11,265 bases of DNA from DATIRA01 sp964553405 (GTDB lineage: Bacteria; Pseudomonadota; Gammaproteobacteria; Steroidobacterales; Steroidobacteraceae). The translations under genes were made by a program, and so were the position numbers. The DNA lies in assembly GCA_964553405.1 (NCBI GenBank), contig CAZKLS010000092.1:1-11265 (forward strand). Reading direction: 5' to 3'. Positions 7,304 through 11,265 of the stretch are shown one piece after another. The first letter of the stretch is position 1. Every line of letters starts with the position of its first letter. The notes below the pieces were generated by a model, which made no database searches, was not told where the DNA came from, and saw only the letters and a list, made by a program, of their open reading frames with translations.

Positions 7304-7338
7304 ACAAAAAGACGCCCGCATCCTCGCGGATGCGGGCG
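7304..7338 (-). terminator. Rho-independent terminator of the octaheme cytochrome gene
   Basis: Read on the minus strand, an 11-bp perfect stem (7338-7328 with 7323-7313, core GCCCGCATCC) with a four-base loop is followed by GTCTTTTTG (T-run at 7310-7306). It begins 36 bases after the stop codon. A second, smaller hairpin (GGCGTCG/CGACGCC, 7342-7348 with 7353-7359) lies between the stop and this terminator. Confidence 0.88.
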
Positions 7339-7374
7339 CAGGGCGTCGATTACGACGCCAGGGGGTTCAGTCGC

Positions 7375-9141
7375 TCACGGCCGGGTGCCGCCGCCCGCTA
7401 CCGGGTCGGCGCTCCAGCCGAGTGCCTGCCAGTCGATCTGGTCGCCGCCGTGGCAGTCACCGCAGGCGTTGCCGTAGCCGAGCGCTTGCTCTGCCGGCGG
7501 CACCTCGTGGTCGACCTTCAGCAGCATGAAGGTCTCGGCGAACTTGTAGCTGCCGTTGTAGGCCTGGAATCCGCCGTACTTGGTCAGCGTGGCCGAGTAG
7601 TTCGAGGAATCCTGCAACGCGAGGTTCCAGTCGTACTTGCCCCAATAGGGGTTCGGCCCGGTCACGGTGCCCCAGAGGTGCGGGACCATCACCGTGTCGT
7701 CGACCGCGTCGAACGGCTGGTTGCCGGTCATCATCTTGAACGGGTAGATCTTGGCGTCCGCGTCGAGATAGGTCGCCGCAGGCGAGCCGAGGTCCACGGG
7801 CTTCGTGGTGTCGAGACCCTTGTCGTTGACGCCCATGACGATGCGGTTCCACTTGCCGTTGTAGAAGCGCAGCTCGGGCCGCACGTTCGTGCCCCAGGTG
7901 AAGCAGCCCTTCATCTTGTTGTAGGTACCGCGGTTACCGGTGCCGACCGGCTCGGCCGGGCACTCCGCCGGACGCGCGTCGAGGCCCGCCAGCGACCACT
8001 TCCAGTCGGTGTAAGTGGACACCTTCCGCGCGACCGCCGGAATGTGGCAGGTCTGGCAGGCGATGCGCGAGTGCGCTGGCAGCGTCGCGACGATCTCGGA
8101 CGAGGTCCCGGCGTGGATCGTCTGCACGTTGCCGTGGCAGTCCTCGCACTCCTTCATCTCGCCGCCCTCGTCGACGGAGTGGTACATGAAGCCCGCGATG
8201 CCGTGCGAGAGCAGGTTGCCGGAGCCGTCGCGATCCGCCTGGTGGCAGTCCACGCAGAGCATGCCGCCGGGGTAGACCGGGTTGTCGACGCCCATGTGCA
8301 CGTCCTCGGTGCGGTCGAACGGGTCGTCGTTCGGGTCGTCCGGATCATCGAGCGCAGTCAGCGCATAGCGGCTCGAGATGTCGCCGTGCTTGACGTTGTC
8401 GTCGCCGCCCGCGCGGCTGTGACAGAACACGCAGGTCGAGCGCGGCGGCCGGCCATCGTTCAGGCCGACGCTCTGCGCCACCGCCTGCAGGTCCACGCCC
8501 GGGTCGGGCGCGCCGCCCGGCGCCGCGACCTTCTTGTAGGTACCCGTCTGGTCGTGGCAGGCGAGGCAGTCGATGTTGTTCGGGTTGTCGAAATCGAAGG
8601 CCTGGCTGGTCCAGCCGTAGCCGATGTGGCACTGGGTGCAGCGCCCCTCGTTCGCCGGCACGGCCTGGCAGAAGTTGTTGATCATGTCCGTCTTGCCGTG
8701 GATCTCGCCCTCCATGCCGGCGATGCCGGAGGCCTCTCCCTGCCACTTCCAGTGGCCGGTCTTCATCACGTCGTCACCGATCTTGCCGTGGCAGGTGAGG
8801 CACTGGCCGGTGCCGCGATACTCGTTGTCGGTGAAATACCCCTTGTGCAGCGCGGCGGGCGTGAAGCTGCCGCCGGTCGAGCGGCAGTCGAGCACGTCGA
8901 TGACGCCGTCGCCGTTCGTATCCTCGTCCGGGAAATCAGGCACGCCGTTCTGGTTCAGGTCCCAGCAATTGATGCCCGGCGCCCCGTCGGTACCCGGCGT
9001 GCCGGGCTCGCCCGGCGCACCCGGCGCACCGGCCACGCCGTCCTTGCCGTCGTCGCCTTCGCAACCAGCCAGCGCGAGCGTCACCGCGGCCAATGCCGCG
9101 ATCGTCACGCGCGAGAATCGTTCAAGGGTGGGTATTTTCAT
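7375..9141 (-). CDS. otr: Octaheme c-type cytochrome, tetrathionate reductase (OTR) family, lipoprotein with collagen-like stalk
   Basis: 588 residues. A signal peptide ends in a lipobox (LALAGC, Cys27), so the mature protein should be lipid-anchored. Residues 29-56 have glycine at every third position, a collagen-like stalk. Residues 61-85 (DLNQNGVPD then DTNGDGVID) look like calcium-binding loops of the dockerin or thrombospondin-3 kind. Eight CXXCH sites follow at 114, 168, 192, 237, 296, 332, 362 and 560, with about 190 heme-free residues before the last. The segment HGKTDMINNFC (148-158) before heme 2 fits the OTR family, whose active-site heme has a lysine ligand; K150 is my candidate by position. 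Family members reduce tetrathionate, nitrite or hydroxylamine in vitro; the natural substrate here is unknown. The ATG has GAGAGGAG about nine bases upstream, and a sigma-54 promoter and divergent regulator precede it. otr is a family label. Confidence 0.9.
   Translation of the reverse strand: MKIPTLERFSRVTIAALAAVTLALAGCEGDDGKDGVAGAPGAPGEPGTPGTDGAPGINCWDLNQNGVPDFPDEDTNGDGVIDVLDCRSTGGSFTPAALHKGYFTDNEYRGTGQCLTCHGKIGDDVMKTGHWKWQGEASGIAGMEGEIHGKTDMINNFCQAVPANEGRCTQCHIGYGWTSQAFDFDNPNNIDCLACHDQTGTYKKVAAPGGAPDPGVDLQAVAQSVGLNDGRPPRSTCVFCHSRAGGDDNVKHGDISSRYALTALDDPDDPNDDPFDRTEDVHMGVDNPVYPGGMLCVDCHQADRDGSGNLLSHGIAGFMYHSVDEGGEMKECEDCHGNVQTIHAGTSSEIVATLPAHSRIACQTCHIPAVARKVSTYTDWKWSLAGLDARPAECPAEPVGTGNRGTYNKMKGCFTWGTNVRPELRFYNGKWNRIVMGVNDKGLDTTKPVDLGSPAATYLDADAKIYPFKMMTGNQPFDAVDDTVMVPHLWGTVTGPNPYWGKYDWNLALQDSSNYSATLTKYGGFQAYNGSYKFAETFMLLKVDHEVPPAEQALGYGNACGDCHGGDQIDWQALGWSADPVAGGGTRP
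8974..9057 (-). repeat. Collagen-like Gly-X-Y coding tract
   Basis: This stretch encodes residues 29-56 of the octaheme cytochrome. Glycine occurs at 29, 32, 35, 38, 41, 44, 47, 50, 53 and 56, giving nine consecutive Gly-X-Y triplets, several of them GAP, GEP or GTP. It begins two residues after the lipid-modified cysteine. Such tracts can form trimeric stalks in bacterial surface proteins; at nine triplets a stable triple helix is not certain, so a flexible spacer is the alternative. Confidence 0.85.
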
Positions 9142-9200
9142 TTGGCTCGACTCCTCTCGGCCGCCACTGCGTCACGCCGGACGGCTGCGGGCTTTTGCAA

Positions 9201-9217
9201 TGCACAAGCCGTGCCAC
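9201..9217 (-). promoter_or_regulatory. Sigma-54 (-24/-12) promoter for the octaheme cytochrome gene
   Basis: The minus strand reads GTGGCACGGCTTGTGCA. Against the consensus TGGCACG-N4-TTGC[A/T] it has one mismatch (GTGC for TTGC) and keeps the invariant GG-N10-GC spacing. Transcription would start near 9190, leaving a leader of about 49 bases before the ATG at 9141. The divergent neighbour encodes a sigma-54 activator, which strongly supports the assignment. Confidence 0.8.
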
Positions 9218-9289
9218 AGCGGGCCGCTCCTGCGCACGGCAGCGGACGCGGGCAATCCGCCGGAATCGTCCCGGAATCTGCAGATCGGC

Positions 9290-9320
9290 ACTGGCTCACT
9301 GCGCCAGAACTGGCATACTG
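9290..9320. promoter_or_regulatory. Candidate activator binding site: paired 12-bp direct repeats
   Basis: ACTGGCTCACTG (9290-9301) and ACTGGCATACTG (9309-9320) match at 10 of 12 positions and start 19 bp apart, close to two helical turns. A palindrome GCCAGAACTGGC (9303-9314) overlaps the second copy. They lie roughly 75-105 bp upstream of the sigma-54 promoter, the usual range for enhancer-binding proteins, and just before the regulator gene, so they could also give autoregulation. This is inferred from the pattern only. Confidence 0.5.
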
Positions 9321-9348
9321 CTGACAGAATCGGCAGTGAATTGACGTC

Positions 9349-10671
9349 ATGGCAGCCCGCAGGAACTCCCGCCCCACCGAACTCGTCTCGCTGATCGAAG
9401 GCCTGCCCGACCCGCGGGTGCTGATCGATCGCGACTACCGCGTCGTCGCCGCGAGTCCCGCGTATCGCGCCGCGCACAGCGACGGACAGCGGCTGGTCGG
9501 GCGCCGCTGCTACGAGGTCTCGCACGGCTACGACCGGCCCTGCGACCAGAAGGGCGAGTCCTGCCCGCTGAAGGCGGCGCTCGAGACCGGGGAAACGGCA
9601 CGGGTGTTGCACATCCATCACACGGCGCGAGGGGAAGCCCACGTGCAGGTGGAAATCACGCCGGTGCGCGATTCAGACGGCATCGTCAGGTTCTTTGCGG
9701 AGCGGATGGAGTCTCTGCCCATCGCCCATGCCGGCGCCTCTGCGGCCGGCATCGTCGGGCGTGCGCCGACTTTCCTCAGGATGCTGGACCACGTGGCCCG
9801 GGTGGCGCCCACCGAGACCTCGGTGCTGCTGCTCGGCGAGACCGGCACCGGAAAGGAGATGGTCGCGCGCGCCGTGCACGTTGCGAGCGCACGGAGCGAG
9901 GCACCGTTCGTCCCGGTGGACTGCTCGGGGCTGACCGAGACGCTGTTCGAGAGCGAGCTGTTCGGACACGAGAAGGGTGCGTTCACCGGCGCGCTGTCGC
10001 GCAAGATCGGGCTCGTCGAGGCCGCGGCGGGCGGGACGCTGTTCCTGGACGAGGTGGGCGACATTCCGCTCACGCTGCAGGTGAAGCTGCTGCGGCTGCT
10101 CGAGACCGGCACGTTCCGCCGCGTCGGCGGGGTTAACCCGTTGAAGGCCGACTTCCGCCTGGTCGCCGCGACGCACCGCGACCTCGCCGCGTTCGTGCGC
10201 GAGGAACGCTTCCGCAGCGACCTGTACTACCGCATCAACGCGTTCCCGGTGCACCTGCCGGCGCTGCGGGAGCGCCGCGAGGACGTTCGGCTGCTCGCCG
10301 AGTCGCTGCTCGAGCGGCTGCGGCCGGAGCGCAGGCTGCGCGTCAGTCCGGCGGCGTTGCGCGCGCTCGAGAGCTACGACTTCCCCGGCAACATCCGCGA
10401 ACTCAGGAACGTGCTGGAGCGCGCCAGCCTGCTGGCCGACAAGGGCGTGATCGAGCCGGAGCACCTGCCCGAGGAGTTGCGCGATGGCGGCGGCGCGGCG
10501 GGGAACGGCACACGGCCCGGCTCGTCGCTGCGGGCCGCCGAGCGCGAGGCGCTGCGCGAGCAGCTGGCCCGGCACAGCGGCAGCCGCCGCGCGCTGGCCG
10601 CGAGCCTCGGCATCAGCGAGCGCACGCTCTACCGCAAGCTGCGCGAGTACGGACTCAACTCCGGCGGCTGA
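9349..10671 (+). CDS. Sigma-54-dependent transcriptional activator with PAS sensor domain
   Basis: 440 residues. ATG 9349 is the first start after an in-frame TGA at 9337-9339; there is no clear Shine-Dalgarno sequence. Residues 12-118 form a PAS-like sensor containing C54, H59, C65 and C72 (CYEVSHGYDRPC, then ESCPL). The AAA+ domain spans about 133-370, with Walker A GETGTGKE at 163-170, the sigma-54 contact loop GAFTGA at 210-215, Walker B LFLDEV at 231-236 and an arginine-finger region RFRSDLYYR at 287-295. A Fis-type helix-turn-helix (RRALAASLGISERTLYRKL) lies at 413-431. There is no receiver domain, so it probably senses its signal directly, perhaps redox or metal through the cysteines. 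It is transcribed away from the octaheme cytochrome gene across a region carrying a sigma-54 promoter, and most likely activates that gene. Confidence 0.93.
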   Translation: MAARRNSRPTELVSLIEGLPDPRVLIDRDYRVVAASPAYRAAHSDGQRLVGRRCYEVSHGYDRPCDQKGESCPLKAALETGETARVLHIHHTARGEAHVQVEITPVRDSDGIVRFFAERMESLPIAHAGASAAGIVGRAPTFLRMLDHVARVAPTETSVLLLGETGTGKEMVARAVHVASARSEAPFVPVDCSGLTETLFESELFGHEKGAFTGALSRKIGLVEAAAGGTLFLDEVGDIPLTLQVKLLRLLETGTFRRVGGVNPLKADFRLVAATHRDLAAFVREERFRSDLYYRINAFPVHLPALRERREDVRLLAESLLERLRPERRLRVSPAALRALESYDFPGNIRELRNVLERASLLADKGVIEPEHLPEELRDGGGAAGNGTRPGSSLRAAEREALREQLARHSGSRRALAASLGISERTLYRKLREYGLNSGG

Positions 10672-10690
10672 GCGCGGGGGATCAGCAAAG

Positions 10691-10723
10691 AAAAAAGCCC
10701 CGACGGTTTCCCGTCGGGGCTTT
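10691..10723. terminator. Bidirectional intrinsic terminator for the regulator and the rRNA operon
   Basis: GCCCCGACGG (10697-10706) and CCGTCGGGGC (10711-10720) pair perfectly around TTTC, extended by A-T pairs. On the plus strand TTTCTCGTT follows, ending the regulator transcript. On the minus strand the six A at 10691-10696 become a T-run, ending the rRNA transcript. Confidence 0.93.
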
Positions 10724-10734
10724 CTCGTTCAAGA

Positions 10735-10852
10735 GCCTGGCAGTGACCTACTCTTGCATGGCCAAAGACCACACTACCATCGGCGCAGAGCGTTTTCACT
10801 TCCGAGTTCGGAAAGGGATCGGGTGGTTCCCGCCCGCTATGGCCGCCAGGCA
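10735..10852 (-). rRNA. rrf: 5S ribosomal RNA
   Basis: Minus-strand sequence begins TGCCTGGCGGCCATAGCG and ends in ACTGCCAGGC, the terminal helix of 5S. Internal landmarks CCGAACTCGGAAGTGAAA and GCGCCGATGGTAGTGTGG match the gammaproteobacterial pattern. Length is about 118 bases; the ends are placed by comparison with the remembered E. coli sequence and may be off by one or two. Confidence 0.93.
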
Positions 10853-10984
10853 AACCGGTTCACGCAGCCTGCCTCGCGGCAGGCGCGCGCAATCTGATCG
10901 GGGTATGAGCGCCAGCGTGTCGCTCGCAGAGAGCCGCTGACTCACGCCAAGTCCTGGATCGCTCCAGAACGATTGGGTGTTATA
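10853..10984 (-). other. 23S-5S internal transcribed spacer
   Basis: About 132 bases with no tRNA that I can recognise. It contains a perfect 7-bp hairpin, GCCTGCC (10867-10873) with GGCAGGC (10878-10884) and a four-base loop, just upstream of 5S in the transcript. This may be an rRNA-processing structure. Confidence 0.7.

Positions 10985-11265
<281 letters not shown>

Noticed and set aside
8974..9057. CRISPR-like or tandem DNA repeat
   Set aside because: The periodicity is three codons of Gly-X-Y coding sequence with varied bases, not spaced identical repeats.
7297..9324. Long plus-strand open frame of 675 codons opposite the octaheme cytochrome gene
   Set aside because: It is antisense to a gene with eight heme motifs, a signal peptide and a promoter. 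Its translation is low-complexity Val/Ala/Arg-rich sequence, as expected from a high-GC shadow frame.
10853..10984. tRNA in the 23S-5S spacer
   Set aside because: No cloverleaf, T-loop sequence or CCA-proximal stem found; only one short hairpin.

Overview
The window looks like a piece of a high-GC gammaproteobacterial chromosome, probably from a draft or metagenome assembly because it contains a run of exactly 100 N. The lineage is inferred from the rRNA: the 5S and the 3' end of the 23S, both on the minus strand at the right edge, read much like Escherichia-type genes. Almost everything else is respiratory electron-transfer machinery. I count 22 visible c-type heme-binding motifs in five proteins, plus a four-cluster iron-sulfur protein and three different kinds of membrane module able to exchange electrons with quinones.

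Layout, left to right. Positions 1-2796 (plus strand) hold the 3' part of a multiheme cytochrome c fused to a b-type membrane cytochrome, then a six-heme NapC/NirT-type cytochrome with three membrane segments. A perfect 12-bp hairpin at 2809-2836 separates these from a convergent minus-strand operon. In transcription order that operon is a multiheme cytochrome c (five hemes visible, 5' end lost in the gap), an NrfC-like 4x[4Fe-4S] protein, an NrfD/HybB-like integral membrane protein and a small monoheme cytochrome c. The first three genes overlap by 4 bp each (GTGA, ATGA). After the N gap (5581-5680) comes a minus-strand polytopic membrane protein of unknown function, truncated by the gap. Next is an octaheme cytochrome of the tetrathionate-reductase (OTR) family, built as a lipoprotein with a collagen-like stalk and a calcium-binding-type loop. 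Divergent from it is a sigma-54 enhancer-binding regulator (PAS, AAA+, Fis-type HTH). The right end is the 3' end of an rRNA operon on the minus strand, which shares a bidirectional terminator with the regulator.

How it may work together (inference): the b-type, NapC-type and NrfCD modules pass electrons between the quinone pool and periplasmic multiheme cytochromes, and the lipid-anchored octaheme protein is the candidate terminal reductase or envelope-spanning relay. The regulator probably switches on the octaheme gene. The shared 207-bp intergenic region carries a near-consensus -24/-12 promoter facing the octaheme gene, and 75-105 bp upstream of it a pair of 12-bp direct repeats that could be the activator site. 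No molybdopterin catalytic subunit, transposase, tRNA or CRISPR array is visible.
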